Assembly: GCF_000743355.1 (NCBI RefSeq)
Contig: NZ_JQEI01000016.1
Location: 186,001 to 250,000, forward strand
Reading direction: 5' to 3'
From: Serratia sp. Ag1
GTDB taxonomy: Bacteria > Pseudomonadota > Gammaproteobacteria > Enterobacterales > Enterobacteriaceae
DNA: 64,000 nucleotides
The notes below the pieces were generated by a model. That model saw only the letters and a list, made by a program, of their open reading frames with translations, did not search any database and had not been told where the DNA came from. Within the stretch, counting starts at the first letter, position 1, and the number at the start of each line of letters is the position of its first letter. The position numbers and the translations under genes are program-made. Below are positions 9,193-20,676 of the stretch, one piece after another.

Positions 9193-10332
9193 ATGAGCCA
9201 ACTCGATCTGGGAACACAGCAACTTGAGCTGGAGCGTTATCCCCAACAAGAAGAATCCACCCAACTACAGGCGTGGGAAGCTGCGGATGAATATCTGCTG
9301 CAACAGCTTGAAAATATCGCCGTGGGCGAGCGCCCTGTGCTGATTTTCAACGATAATTTCGGCGCGCTGGCCTGCGCTTTGCATGCTCATAAGCCTTACA
9401 GCATCACTGACTCTTACATGAGCCAACTGGCAACCCGCCATAATCTACGGCTGAATGAACTGGATGTTGAACAGGTGACGCAGCTGGACAGCCTGGCGGA
9501 ACTGCCTGCCAACCCGGCGGTGGTGCTGATTCGGGTGCCGAAAGCGCTGGCCTTGCTGGAGCAGCAACTGCGGGCGCTGCGCAGCGTGGTGGCTGCCGAC
9601 ACGCTGATTATCGCCGGTGCCAAAGCCCGTGACGTGCATACGTCGACCATGCAGGTGTTTGAGCGCGTGCTCGGCCCGACCCGCACCAGCCTGGCCTGGA
9701 AAAAGGCGCGCCTGATTTATTGCCAGGTGAGCGACATCGTGCCTCCAACTGCTCCGGAAACCACCAACTGGCTGCTAGATGGTACAGAGTGGCTGATCCA
9801 CAATCACGCCAACGTATTTTCACGCGGCAGCCTGGACATTGGTGCGCGCCTGTTCCTCGAGCATTTGCCGCAGGATCTGGGCGGCCATATCGTCGATCTT
9901 GGCTGTGGCAACGGCATTATCGGTATGCAAGCGCTGGTGCAAAACCCAGAAGCGCAGATGACTTTTGTCGATGAGTCTTATATGGCGGTGGCGTCCAGCG
10001 AGCTGAACGTAGCGCACAACCTGCCGCAGGAGATGGATCGCTGCCAGTTTGAAGTGAACAACTCACTGGCGGGTATTGAGCGTGAAAGTTTGCAGGCCGT
10101 GTTGTGTAACCCCCCGTTCCACCAGCAGCATGCGATCACCGATCATACGGCCTGGCAGATGTTCTGCGATGCCAAGCGTTGCCTGCAAGTCGGGGGTGAA
10201 CTGCGCATCGTTGGCAACCGCCACCTGGATTATTACCAGAAGTTGAAGCGCCTGTTTGGTAACTGCACCACCTTGGCGTCTAACCAGAAGTTCGTGATCC
10301 TCAAAGCGGTCAAGTCTGGCGCACGGCGTTAA
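9193..10332 (+). CDS. rlmG: 23S rRNA (guanine-1835-N2)-methyltransferase RlmG
   Basis: A 379-residue, two-domain methyltransferase, close to the E. coli length (378). The C-terminal half has the SAM motif [11 protein letters not shown] (about residue 234) and the catalytic NPPFH motif (about 309) typical of N2-guanine enzymes; the N-terminal half is the degenerate methyltransferase-like domain. AGGAGG lies 7 bases before the ATG. It is convergent with fadH. Confidence 0.95.
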   Translation: MSQLDLGTQQLELERYPQQEESTQLQAWEAADEYLLQQLENIAVGERPVLIFNDNFGALACALHAHKPYSITDSYMSQLATRHNLRLNELDVEQVTQLDSLAELPANPAVVLIRVPKALALLEQQLRALRSVVAADTLIIAGAKARDVHTSTMQVFERVLGPTRTSLAWKKARLIYCQVSDIVPPTAPETTNWLLDGTEWLIHNHANVFSRGSLDIGARLFLEHLPQDLGGHIVDLGCGNGIIGMQALVQNPEAQMTFVDESYMAVASSELNVAHNLPQEMDRCQFEVNNSLAGIERESLQAVLCNPPFHQQHAITDHTAWQMFCDAKRCLQVGGELRIVGNRHLDYYQKLKRLFGNCTTLASNQKFVILKAVKSGARR

Positions 10333-10339
10333 TGTGTGC

Positions 10340-10367
10340 GGGCGCAGTGTTACGCTGCGCCCCAGTT
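10340..10367 (+). terminator. Terminator of rlmG
   Basis: An 8-bp perfect stem (GGGCGCAG / CTGCGCCC) with a 7-base loop is followed by CAGTTTTA, immediately after the rlmG stop and ending at the fadH stop codon. Confidence 0.8.
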
Positions 10368-12536
<2,169 letters not shown>

Positions 12537-12551
12537 GTTATAGGTGTTACC

Positions 12552-12568
12552 GAGTGGTCGGACGAGAT
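12552..12568. promoter_or_regulatory. FadR-like operator upstream of fadH
   Basis: The sequence GAGTGGTCGGACGAGAT contains the complete TGGTCnGAC core of the FadR operator, with partial agreement in the flanks. fadH belongs to the FadR regulon in enterics. A TATAAC -10-like hexamer lies just downstream on the minus strand. The site is about 160 bases from the fadH start because an ERIC element intervenes. Confidence 0.6.
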
Positions 12569-12831
12569 AAATCTAGCCGTTGTCGGCGGCGTTGGGAATT
12601 AAGGATGCGCTGAATGTGATGAATATCATGAATCGTGAGTTGCAACGTGTATGAAAAATCAGCTAGCATTTGCGTGCTGTATACCCGTTAGCCGTTTAGG
12701 GAATACATTTTCAGCCTCTTTCTATCTGCGGAGCCATTAGCGAAGATGAATAACCACACCTGTTGATATCTTGTCCCATGTCGTGCATGTCAGTGCCGAA
12801 TGGGGGGTTTTGATTTCATTCAGGAGTGTTT

Positions 12832-14451
12832 ATGGCTCACTTTGCGCAGTCTCCTTACCTCGTTTTACATCAATTAACCTGTCAGTTTGCTAATGGCGAA
12901 ATCTTGTTTGGTCCGCTTAACCAAACTCTGGAACAGCAGCACTATGGGCTAGTGGGGCGCAATGGCGTAGGGAAAACCCGTTTGCTACGCCTGATTGCGG
13001 GTTTGGATAAACCCGCTGCTGGGCATGTTGAAACTCACGCTTCTTTCGCCTATGTCGCACAGCAACCGCACATCACTCAACAGATGACTCTGGCGCAAAT
13101 GCTGGGTTATGGGGAGATTTTTGCCGCACAGGCACGCCTCGAGCAGGGATGCCCGCAGCATGATGATATTGATTGTCTGGAAGGTCAGTGGGATCTGGCC
13201 GAACGCCTGAAAATAGCGTTTGCCAGTGCAGGGTTACCCGCTTTTGACCCGCAACGGCCAGCCAGTGGCCTGAGCGGTGGTGAGCGTATGCGTGCAGCTT
13301 TGTGTGGTGCATTGCTGACAGGGGCGGATTTCCTGTTGCTGGATGAACCCACCAATCATCTCGACGTTAACGGGCGTGAATGGTTGTATCAACAGATTGC
13401 GCAGTGGCCTGGAGGCCTGTTGATAGCCAGCCACGATAGGCAATTATTGGCACGGATGCAGCGAATTGTTGAACTTAACCCGGATGCACTGCGCAGCTAC
13501 GGTGGCAATTATCATGATTACCATCAGCAGCGGGAGCAGGAGCAGCAAGCGGCGCGTAATCAACTGGAACATAGGGTACTGGAAAGGCGACGGGCCCGCA
13601 TCCGTCTGCAGAAAGAGCATGATAATTACCAACGCCGTTCCGCCCAGGCGCTGAGATCTGTGAACACCCGGAACGTTGCCTCTTTTGAGAAAGCGGCCAT
13701 CAAAGGCGCGGCCCGCGACATCATGGGGACAATACGGAAACAGCATCAGGGGCAAAAGAGTTCGTTGGATAACGCCGTGCGTGAGGCTCGGGATAGGGTG
13801 GCAGAAGATAACCCGGTGATGCTGACTTTGCCAGGCAGTACAGTGGCGGCAGGTAAGCAGGTGTTAGTCTTGGAGCAACTGCAACTGCCTTTCATCTCTA
13901 TGCCGTTACTCAACTGGCGGATGGATGGCCCAATGCGTGTCGCTATCACTGGCCCGAATGGCTGTGGAAAATCTACCTTACTGAAAGTGATCATCGGGCA
14001 GTTACCCGCCGTTAGTGGTCATTGCCACTGTTCAGTAGTGCCAGCTTATCTCGATCAAAATCTCTCTTTACTCGATCTGACGCGTTCGGTCGTCGATCAC
14101 CTTGGTATACAGGATACTCCACTGGCTGAGGGGGTTCTGCGTAGCCAACTGGCGAATCTGCAATTGAGTGCCGAGCGGATTATGTTGCCATTATCGGTAC
14201 TGAGTGGCGGAGAACGCCTGAAGGCGGCATTGGCCTGTGTGCTATGGCGTCGTGAGCCTGCGCAATTATTGTTGCTGGATGAACCGACCAACCACGTGGA
14301 TCTGGCTTCAGCTCAGGCGATTGAGGTCGCGTTGGCGGCATTCCCCGGTGCGATGCTGGTGGTATCACACGATGAGGATTTCCTGCAGGCATTGAAACTG
14401 ACTCATCGGTTGTATTGGCAGAATGGGAACTGGCACTTTCAAGCGATATAG
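12832..14451 (+). CDS. ABC-F family ATPase
   Basis: A 539-residue protein with two ABC domains and no membrane segments. Walker A motifs are GRNGVGKT (about 45) and GPNGCGKS (about 380); signatures LSGGE appear in both halves, and each has an LLLDEPTNH Walker B. A basic, alpha-helical linker (about 230-320) separates them. ABC-F proteins bind the ribosomal E site; some protect against antibiotics, others regulate translation. It does not look like YheS, YbiT, Uup or EttA, so no symbol is given. The ATG at 12832 has AGGAG upstream. Confidence 0.88.
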   Translation: MAHFAQSPYLVLHQLTCQFANGEILFGPLNQTLEQQHYGLVGRNGVGKTRLLRLIAGLDKPAAGHVETHASFAYVAQQPHITQQMTLAQMLGYGEIFAAQARLEQGCPQHDDIDCLEGQWDLAERLKIAFASAGLPAFDPQRPASGLSGGERMRAALCGALLTGADFLLLDEPTNHLDVNGREWLYQQIAQWPGGLLIASHDRQLLARMQRIVELNPDALRSYGGNYHDYHQQREQEQQAARNQLEHRVLERRRARIRLQKEHDNYQRRSAQALRSVNTRNVASFEKAAIKGAARDIMGTIRKQHQGQKSSLDNAVREARDRVAEDNPVMLTLPGSTVAAGKQVLVLEQLQLPFISMPLLNWRMDGPMRVAITGPNGCGKSTLLKVIIGQLPAVSGHCHCSVVPAYLDQNLSLLDLTRSVVDHLGIQDTPLAEGVLRSQLANLQLSAERIMLPLSVLSGGERLKAALACVLWRREPAQLLLLDEPTNHVDLASAQAIEVALAAFPGAMLVVSHDEDFLQALKLTHRLYWQNGNWHFQAI

Positions 14452-14528
14452 CCGGGCCAAGGATTTCAGTTTTCCCCGGACTCAGATCTATACTTAGGAT
14501 CGTTTTGTACGATTTTGAGAGCTTTGAT

Positions 14529-16238
14529 ATGACACCAGTGGCAAAAACTGCCGACGTAATTTATTACAACGGCATTATTTTCACGGCGGATGCGGCAAAC
14601 CAGGTTTGCAGCGCGTTGGCAGTAGGGCAGGGATACGTGCTGGCTGTCGGGGATAATGAGCAAGTGCTGGCGCTTGCAACACCGACAACCGAGCGTATCG
14701 ATCTGCATGGCAAAATGATGATGCCGGGCCTGATCGACAGCCATATGCATCCGTTCTGGGGCGGTAAGCAGCTGAAAGGCTGCAGTTTGCATTATGCGGC
14801 GCTGACGGTGGAACAGACCTTGCAGCATATCCAGGCACACCTGGACAAATACCCGGCTCATGATGATAACGAATGGCTGACGGTGCGCGCTTGGCAGCGT
14901 CAGGCCATGGTACCGGTCGGGGCTGACATGAGCCGTGCGGTGCTGGATACGCTGAATACCCGCCGCCCGGTGGCGTTATTCTCCAACGATTGTCATACGT
15001 TGGCGGCCAACAGCCGTGCGCTGCAAATGCTGGGGATTGATGAAAATACCCCAGTACCGCCAGATGGCAAAATAGCCCGCGGTGCCAACGGCCAACTGAC
15101 GGGGATCCTGGAAGATGCGCCCGCGATGCGTGCCTTCGACAGCATTCCTTCTGGCACCGCTGAGCAGAACGTGCAGATTGCCGCTCACGTGCAGCAGGTG
15201 TTGCACTCTCAAGGCGTTACCACTGTGATGGATACCCGTGTGTTTGCTGAACAGCTTGCGGCCTTTGCCGCGCTGCGCGAGCGCGGTGATCTGACGCTGC
15301 GCGTTCTCGGGGCGAAAGAAGTGACGCCAGACAGCGTGCAGGGGCCAGAGGATGCCGCCCGGGCGGTGCAGGAGGTGGTCGCCTTCGCCAAGCAGTGGGG
15401 CGATAAAGAGTGGACGCCGCAGGCCGGTATTGCGGTTGATCACTTGAAGCTGTTTGTGGATGGCGTGTTGCAACCGCCGACCATGACCGCCGCGCTGTTG
15501 CGGCCGTATCGTGAACACCACGGTGAAATGCCAGGTGAACGCTATGGCGATCTCTACTTCACCACGCCAGTGCTGAACGCGCTGATGGTGGAGTGTGGCC
15601 GCGCTGGCCTGCATCCGCACACCCATACGGTGGGGGATGGGGCGATCGAACAGGTGCTGGACGCGGTTGAACTGATGCGTGCCGCCTGCCCTGGCAAGGA
15701 CATTCGCCCTGGCTTGGCACACAACGAATTGGTGGCAGCACATCAGTACGCACGTTTTGCCGAGTTGGGCGCGACGGCGGTGCTGTCATTCCAGTGGGCT
15801 GGTTTACCCGGCGTGCTGATTGATGAAGAGCGTGAAATGCTGGGTGAGGAACGTTTCCCTCACTTGGAACCGGCGGCACGTTTTCTGGACGCAGGAGCGC
15901 GCGTGGCTTACGGCAGTGACTGGCCGATCGATCGGTTGGACGAATGGTATAACCTGCAGGTCGGTATGACCCGCCGCGCGTGGGATAGCGAAGGCAACCC
16001 TGCTGGGCCGCGTCTGGATAACGATCGCAACCTGACGCTGATCGAAACGCTGCGTGCAGCGACCATTGATGCGGCCTATATGATTGCCAAAGAGCAATAC
16101 ATCGGTTCGCTGGAAGTGGGCAAATTCGCTGATGCGATCGTGCTGCAGCAAAACCTGTTTGAGCAACCGGCAGAGAAGCTGTACCAGACCCGTATTGAAC
16201 GGACGCTAGTGGGTGGCCGAGTGGTCTACCAGGCGTAA
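14529..16238 (+). CDS. YtcJ-like metal-dependent amidohydrolase
   Basis: A 569-residue amidohydrolase of the YtcJ/NfdA-like subgroup. The composite N-terminal beta domain leads into MPGLIDSHMHPFW, the HxH metal site, with later motifs HTHTVGDGA and YGSDWPID supplying further ligands. The family hydrolyses amides, N-formyl groups or similar; the substrate here is not determinable. The ATG at 14529 is preferred because upstream in-frame sequence overlaps the ABC-F gene. It lies beside an amine/amino-acid importer, suggesting scavenging of an amide. Confidence 0.85.
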   Translation: MTPVAKTADVIYYNGIIFTADAANQVCSALAVGQGYVLAVGDNEQVLALATPTTERIDLHGKMMMPGLIDSHMHPFWGGKQLKGCSLHYAALTVEQTLQHIQAHLDKYPAHDDNEWLTVRAWQRQAMVPVGADMSRAVLDTLNTRRPVALFSNDCHTLAANSRALQMLGIDENTPVPPDGKIARGANGQLTGILEDAPAMRAFDSIPSGTAEQNVQIAAHVQQVLHSQGVTTVMDTRVFAEQLAAFAALRERGDLTLRVLGAKEVTPDSVQGPEDAARAVQEVVAFAKQWGDKEWTPQAGIAVDHLKLFVDGVLQPPTMTAALLRPYREHHGEMPGERYGDLYFTTPVLNALMVECGRAGLHPHTHTVGDGAIEQVLDAVELMRAACPGKDIRPGLAHNELVAAHQYARFAELGATAVLSFQWAGLPGVLIDEEREMLGEERFPHLEPAARFLDAGARVAYGSDWPIDRLDEWYNLQVGMTRRAWDSEGNPAGPRLDNDRNLTLIETLRAATIDAAYMIAKEQYIGSLEVGKFADAIVLQQNLFEQPAEKLYQTRIERTLVGGRVVYQA

Positions 16239-16245
16239 ATGTGAC

Positions 16246-16286
16246 CGGGCGGGAACGGGCATTGAGCCATTCCCGCCCGATTAAAA
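16246..16286 (+). terminator. Terminator after the amidohydrolase
   Basis: A 10-bp perfect stem (CGGGCGGGAA / TTCCCGCCCG) with a 14-base loop starts 8 bases past the stop codon. The following sequence, ATTAAAAAG, lacks a long T-run, so efficiency is uncertain. Confidence 0.65.
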
Positions 16287-16410
16287 AGTAGAAAGCTGAT
16301 TGTTAACTTCCCCGGCGCCTTGTCTTGTGCCAGTATTCGTTTCCTTAATTTTACGCAGCTTAAAAAACGCTGATTAACGATGCAGTTTTGTATCAGGAGA
16401 TGATACGGTA

Positions 16411-17754
16411 ATGCCGCAAAATATTCGGTTGCAACGAGTTCTTAAAACCCCTGCCTTGGTTGCGTTCGGCCTCGCCTATATGGTGCCGCTGGGCGTATTT
16501 ACCACCTATGGTCAGGTTACCGTTTTAAGTCAGGGCCACTTGCCCATCGCTTATCTGGTGACCATCGTCACCATTCTGTTTACCGCTTTGAGCTATTGCC
16601 GGATGACCAACGCCATGCCGTTGGCCGGGTCGGCCTACTCTTATGTTCAGCGCAGTTTTGGCGGTAAAACCGGTTTCCTGGTCGGTTGGGCGCAGATCCT
16701 CGATTATCTGTTCCTGCCCATGCTTAACTATCTGGTTTTAGGTATTTTCTTGCACGAGGCGTTTCCGTCGATCCCTGCTTACGTGTTTATTCTGACTTCC
16801 ATCGTTAGCGTCAGCTTGTTGAATATTCTCGGGGTACGCTTGCTGAACTCCGTGAACTTCACGCTGATCGCTCTGCAGATGGTGTTTATCGTGCTGTTTA
16901 TTGCCTTGTCATTCAGCGGGGCCGATCTCAGCCCAGAGGCGCTGATGAAGCCATTGCTGGTGGATGCCGGTGATTTTTCTGGCCTGATCGCCGGTGCTGC
17001 GGTGCTGTGCCTGGCGTTTCTGGGGTTTGATGCCATTGCCACCATGGCCGAGGAAGCCGCCGACGCCAAACGCACGCTGCCGCGCGCTATTCTGATCACC
17101 GTGATCAGTGCCGGGGCGATTTTTGTCGCTGTTTCTTACGCTGCTCATCTGGCGTATCCAGACTGGAAGGCGCTGATCCCTTATCAGGATACTGCCAGCC
17201 TGATTATCTCCGAGCACGTTGGCGGGAAGTGGATGTACAACTTCTTTATGGCCACTTACCTCACCGGGGTTTACGCCTCGTCGATGACGGCGCAAACCGG
17301 CGTATCCCGGATCTTTTACGCCATGGGGCGCGAAGGGGTGTTGCCGCGCAGAGTATTCTTCCATCTCCACGCCCGTTTCCATACGCCGTGGCGTGCGATT
17401 GTGTTTGTCGCCATCATCTCCCTGCTGGCGCTGTGGATGGATCTCAGCATGGTGGTTTCGATGATCAGCTTTGGTGCTTTGGGGGCGTTCACCTTCGTCA
17501 ACCTCAGCGTGATCAAACACTTCCTGGTGAATGAAAAACGCCGTGGCTTGGGGGCGATGCTCAAATACGGCCTGCTGCCGCTGATCGGTTTTGCCATGTG
17601 CGTCTGGCTGTGGTTCAACCTGGATCCAGAAGCGTTGAAAGTCGGTTTTATCTGGCTGCTGGCCGGTTTCCTTTATCTGCTGTGGCTGACTAAAGGGATG
17701 CGCCAGGATCCCCCGGCGGTTGCCCATGACGATATTTCTCACCTGATAGATTGA
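16411..17754 (+). CDS. APC-superfamily importer, PuuP-like
   Basis: A 447-residue amino acid-polyamine-organocation transporter with about twelve hydrophobic segments. The motif GFDAIATMAEEAADAKRTLPRA near residue 215 is the conserved loop of this superfamily. Overall it resembles the putrescine importer PuuP and YeeF-type carriers. Downstream of it lies the MocR-gabTD locus, which would consume GABA made from putrescine, so an amine or GABA-related substrate is a reasonable inference. GGAG precedes the ATG. Confidence 0.8.
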   Translation: MPQNIRLQRVLKTPALVAFGLAYMVPLGVFTTYGQVTVLSQGHLPIAYLVTIVTILFTALSYCRMTNAMPLAGSAYSYVQRSFGGKTGFLVGWAQILDYLFLPMLNYLVLGIFLHEAFPSIPAYVFILTSIVSVSLLNILGVRLLNSVNFTLIALQMVFIVLFIALSFSGADLSPEALMKPLLVDAGDFSGLIAGAAVLCLAFLGFDAIATMAEEAADAKRTLPRAILITVISAGAIFVAVSYAAHLAYPDWKALIPYQDTASLIISEHVGGKWMYNFFMATYLTGVYASSMTAQTGVSRIFYAMGREGVLPRRVFFHLHARFHTPWRAIVFVAIISLLALWMDLSMVVSMISFGALGAFTFVNLSVIKHFLVNEKRRGLGAMLKYGLLPLIGFAMCVWLWFNLDPEALKVGFIWLLAGFLYLLWLTKGMRQDPPAVAHDDISHLID

Positions 17755-17770
17755 GTCGTTCAGGCTTTTC

Positions 17771-17803
17771 AAAGGCGATCCATGGGGTCGCCTTTGTCTT
17801 TTT
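17771..17803 (+). terminator. Terminator of the PuuP-like gene
   Basis: A 7-bp stem (AAAGGCG / CGCCTTT) with an 11-base loop is followed by GTCTTTTT, a standard intrinsic terminator that runs into the stop codon of the convergent MocR gene. Confidence 0.85.
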
Positions 17804-19277
17804 AACGTCCATCAGTATAAATACACTCCAGCAGCACGCTGAACGCTGCGGCCATCTGTTCTTCCGGCACGCAGGCAAACCCCATCAGCAGGCCGCGCCG
17901 GGTGCTGGATTGCATGTAATAACGCGACAGCGCGCGCACCAAGACCCCGCGCGCGCTGGCTGCGGCGGCAATGGCTACATCGTCGGCATTGTTGGGCAGA
18001 TTGAGGATCAGGTGCAGCCCGGCATTGCTATTAAACTCACTCAAGGCCTGTTTACCCAAGTGTTGCTCAATCAGCGCGGTAAGAAACGTGCGGCGTTTGG
18101 CATACAATAAACGCATACGGCGGATGTGGGCCGTGTAGTGCCCTTCCTGAATAAACTGTGCCAGCGCCGCCTGGATCAACAGATGCCCACCGCGATACAG
18201 CTCGGCATGGGCGATTTTGAACTCTTTCATTAGCGGTTTTGGCAGCACCATATAGCCCAGGCGCAGGGCGGGATACAGCGTTTTGCTGAAGGTGCCGATA
18301 TAAATCACTGGCGCATCGGCCTCTAACCCTTGCAGCGCCGGGATCGGCTGCCCCGAGAAGCGGAATTCGCTGTCATAGTCATCTTCCACAATCCAGCTAC
18401 CGGCATAGCGTGCCAACGCCAGCAGCCGCTGCCGCCGTGCCAAACTCATCACGGAACCCAGCGGATATTGATGCGAAGGGGTGACAAAAATCAGCCGTGG
18501 CGCACTCGTGGTTTGCTCTGCTGGCACCATACCTGCTTCATCCACTTCACACGGGCAAATATTGACGTCGTTCATCCGCAGAATATTGCGTATGCCCCAA
18601 TAGCCCGGTTCTTCGATCCAGGCATTGTCGCCAGGGTTGCACAGCATTCGGGTCACCAGATCGATGGCCTGATGAATGCCCTCGGTAATCAGGATCTGTT
18701 CCGGTGAACAGCGCACCGAGCGTGCCACACGCAGATAATCCACCAACGCATGTTGCAGTTCCGGGCTGCCACCCTGATTGCTGTAGGTCAAACGTTGCGG
18801 AGTGGGGCGGCGGCTGATGCGCGCCTGGATCTTACTGAAAATCTGATGTGGAAAGGCATTGACGTCGGGCACGCCGGGGATAAACGCGCCCCACTGCTTC
18901 GGGCTGGCGCTGGCGTGGTGCAGCAAAGTGGCCCCACGTTTTGACAGCTCAACGCGCCGTTGTTCGCCGTTATCGTTAACCGGCTGGCTGGTCGTGGAGA
19001 GATAGCTGTCCGGCACGGTTTCTGCGACGAAGGTTCCACTTCCCTGACGCGAAAGCACATATCCTTCAGCCAGCAGTTGTTCGTAAACCGTTAACACCGT
19101 GTTGCGGGATAAACTGAGTTCCTGAGCCAGATCGCGCGACGCCGGTAAGCGGCTGGAAGGGGGCAGGCTGCCGTCCAGAATGCTGGTGCGGATCGCATTG
19201 TAAAGCCGTTTATGCAGCTTATCACCGGGCTGCTCGCCGAGGCGTTGCAGCAACAGGTCACCACTTAATGAGCGCAA
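17802..19277 (-). CDS. MocR-family regulator (GntR-HTH plus aminotransferase-like)
   Basis: A 491-residue transcription factor. The first ~75 residues form a winged helix of GntR type (LPASRDLAQELSLSRNTVLTVYEQL). The rest is a fold-type I aminotransferase domain with the PLP lysine in GTFSKTLYPALRLGY near residue 330. MocR proteins such as GabR and PdxR bind PLP and sense an amino compound. Divergence from gabT-gabD across 121 bases makes it the likely GABA-responsive activator, functionally like GabR. Confidence 0.88.
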   Translation of the reverse strand: MRSLSGDLLLQRLGEQPGDKLHKRLYNAIRTSILDGSLPPSSRLPASRDLAQELSLSRNTVLTVYEQLLAEGYVLSRQGSGTFVAETVPDSYLSTTSQPVNDNGEQRRVELSKRGATLLHHASASPKQWGAFIPGVPDVNAFPHQIFSKIQARISRRPTPQRLTYSNQGGSPELQHALVDYLRVARSVRCSPEQILITEGIHQAIDLVTRMLCNPGDNAWIEEPGYWGIRNILRMNDVNICPCEVDEAGMVPAEQTTSAPRLIFVTPSHQYPLGSVMSLARRQRLLALARYAGSWIVEDDYDSEFRFSGQPIPALQGLEADAPVIYIGTFSKTLYPALRLGYMVLPKPLMKEFKIAHAELYRGGHLLIQAALAQFIQEGHYTAHIRRMRLLYAKRRTFLTALIEQHLGKQALSEFNSNAGLHLILNLPNNADDVAIAAAASARGVLVRALSRYYMQSSTRRGLLMGFACVPEEQMAAAFSVLLECIYTDGR

Positions 19278-19398
19278 TTGGATCCCTCAATTAAACGTAA
19301 CTGGCACTAGATTATAGGGCCACATCCTGGGTAAATAAACCTCATTGTTTCGCAGTTGTGAACAGAATTGACAACAGACACTGTCCGGAGAACACCAG

Positions 19399-20664
19399 AT
19401 GAAAAACGCAGAACTGAATCAACGCCGTTTAGCCGCCACTCCACGTGGGATTGGTGTGATGTGTGGTTTTTACGCAGAGCGCGCTGAGAATGCCACTTTG
19501 TGGGATGTAGAAGGCAATGAGGTGATCGATTTCGCTGCGGGTATTGCCGTGCTCAATACCGGCCATCGCCATCCGAAGGTAGTGGCTGCCATAGAAAAAC
19601 AGCTCCAGGCTTTCACCCATACTGCTTACCAGATTGTGCCGTATGAAAGCTATGTCACGCTGGCGGAGCGCATCAACCAGTGTGCGCCGATCGAAGGGGC
19701 CTGTAAAACCGCTTTCTTCACCACGGGCGCAGAAGCGGTGGAAAACGCGGTGAAAATTGCCCGCGCCTATACCGGTCGCCCAGGCTTGATCACCTTCGGC
19801 GGCGGCTTCCATGGCCGTACTTACATGACCATGGCGCTGACCGGCAAAGTGGCTCCTTACAAACTGGGTTTTGGCCCGTTCCCCGGTTCGGTGTTCCACG
19901 GCCAGTATCCGAATGCGCTGCATGGCGTCAGCACCGAAGACGCGATGAACAGCCTGGAGCGTATTTTTAAAGCCGATATCGACCCGAAACAGGTGGCAGC
20001 GATTGTGCTGGAGCCGGTGCAGGGCGAGGGCGGCTTCAATATTGCGCCGCCGGAATTTATGCAGGCGTTACGCACATTGTGCGATCAGAACGGCATCTTG
20101 CTGATTGCGGATGAAGTGCAAACTGGCTTTGCCCGCACGGGCAAGCTGTTCGCCATGGACCACTACGCGGTGAAACCAGACCTGATCACGATGGCGAAAA
20201 GCCTGGCGGGGGGGATGCCGCTGTCGGCAGTGGCTGGCCGTGCCGAAGTGATGGACGCCCCCGCACCGGGCGGGCTTGGTGGCACCTATGCGGGTAACCC
20301 GCTGGCGGTGGCCGCCGCACTGGCAGTGCTGGAGGTGATCGAAGAAGAGCAACTGTGCCAGCGCTCACAGCGTTTGGGGCAAGACTTGGTCGAAGTACTG
20401 CAACAGGCGCGTAAACATTGCCCGGCGATTGCCGATATCCGTGCCAAGGGTTCGATGGTGGCGGTGGAGTTCAACGATCCGGCTACGGGCAAACCATCAC
20501 CGGAGTTTACCCGTCAGGTGCAGCAAAAAGCCCAGGAAGAAGGCTTGCTGCTGCTCAGCTGTGGCGTATATGGCAACGTGATTCGTTTCCTCTATCCATT
20601 GACCATCCCTGATGCCCAGTTTAGCCAGGCGCTGGCGATCCTTGCGCGTGCGCTGGCCCAATAA
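19399..20664 (+). CDS. gabT: 4-aminobutyrate aminotransferase GabT
   Basis: Transfers the GABA amino group to 2-oxoglutarate, yielding succinate semialdehyde. 421 residues, class III aminotransferase. TTGAEAVENA near residue 105 binds cofactor phosphate, and LITMAKSLAGGMPL near residue 265 carries the Schiff-base lysine. GGAG lies 8 bases before the ATG. gabD follows after 12 bases. A PuuE-type paralogue cannot be excluded by sequence reading alone, but the gabD linkage favours GabT. Confidence 0.92.
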   Translation: MKNAELNQRRLAATPRGIGVMCGFYAERAENATLWDVEGNEVIDFAAGIAVLNTGHRHPKVVAAIEKQLQAFTHTAYQIVPYESYVTLAERINQCAPIEGACKTAFFTTGAEAVENAVKIARAYTGRPGLITFGGGFHGRTYMTMALTGKVAPYKLGFGPFPGSVFHGQYPNALHGVSTEDAMNSLERIFKADIDPKQVAAIVLEPVQGEGGFNIAPPEFMQALRTLCDQNGILLIADEVQTGFARTGKLFAMDHYAVKPDLITMAKSLAGGMPLSAVAGRAEVMDAPAPGGLGGTYAGNPLAVAAALAVLEVIEEEQLCQRSQRLGQDLVEVLQQARKHCPAIADIRAKGSMVAVEFNDPATGKPSPEFTRQVQQKAQEEGLLLLSCGVYGNVIRFLYPLTIPDAQFSQALAILARALAQ

Positions 20665-20676
20665 GGAGCGAGAACG

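Noticed and set aside
16909-17772. 287-codon minus-strand frame opposite the PuuP-like gene
   Set aside because: Composition is that of a reverse complement of membrane-protein codons; the plus strand encodes a clear APC transporter.
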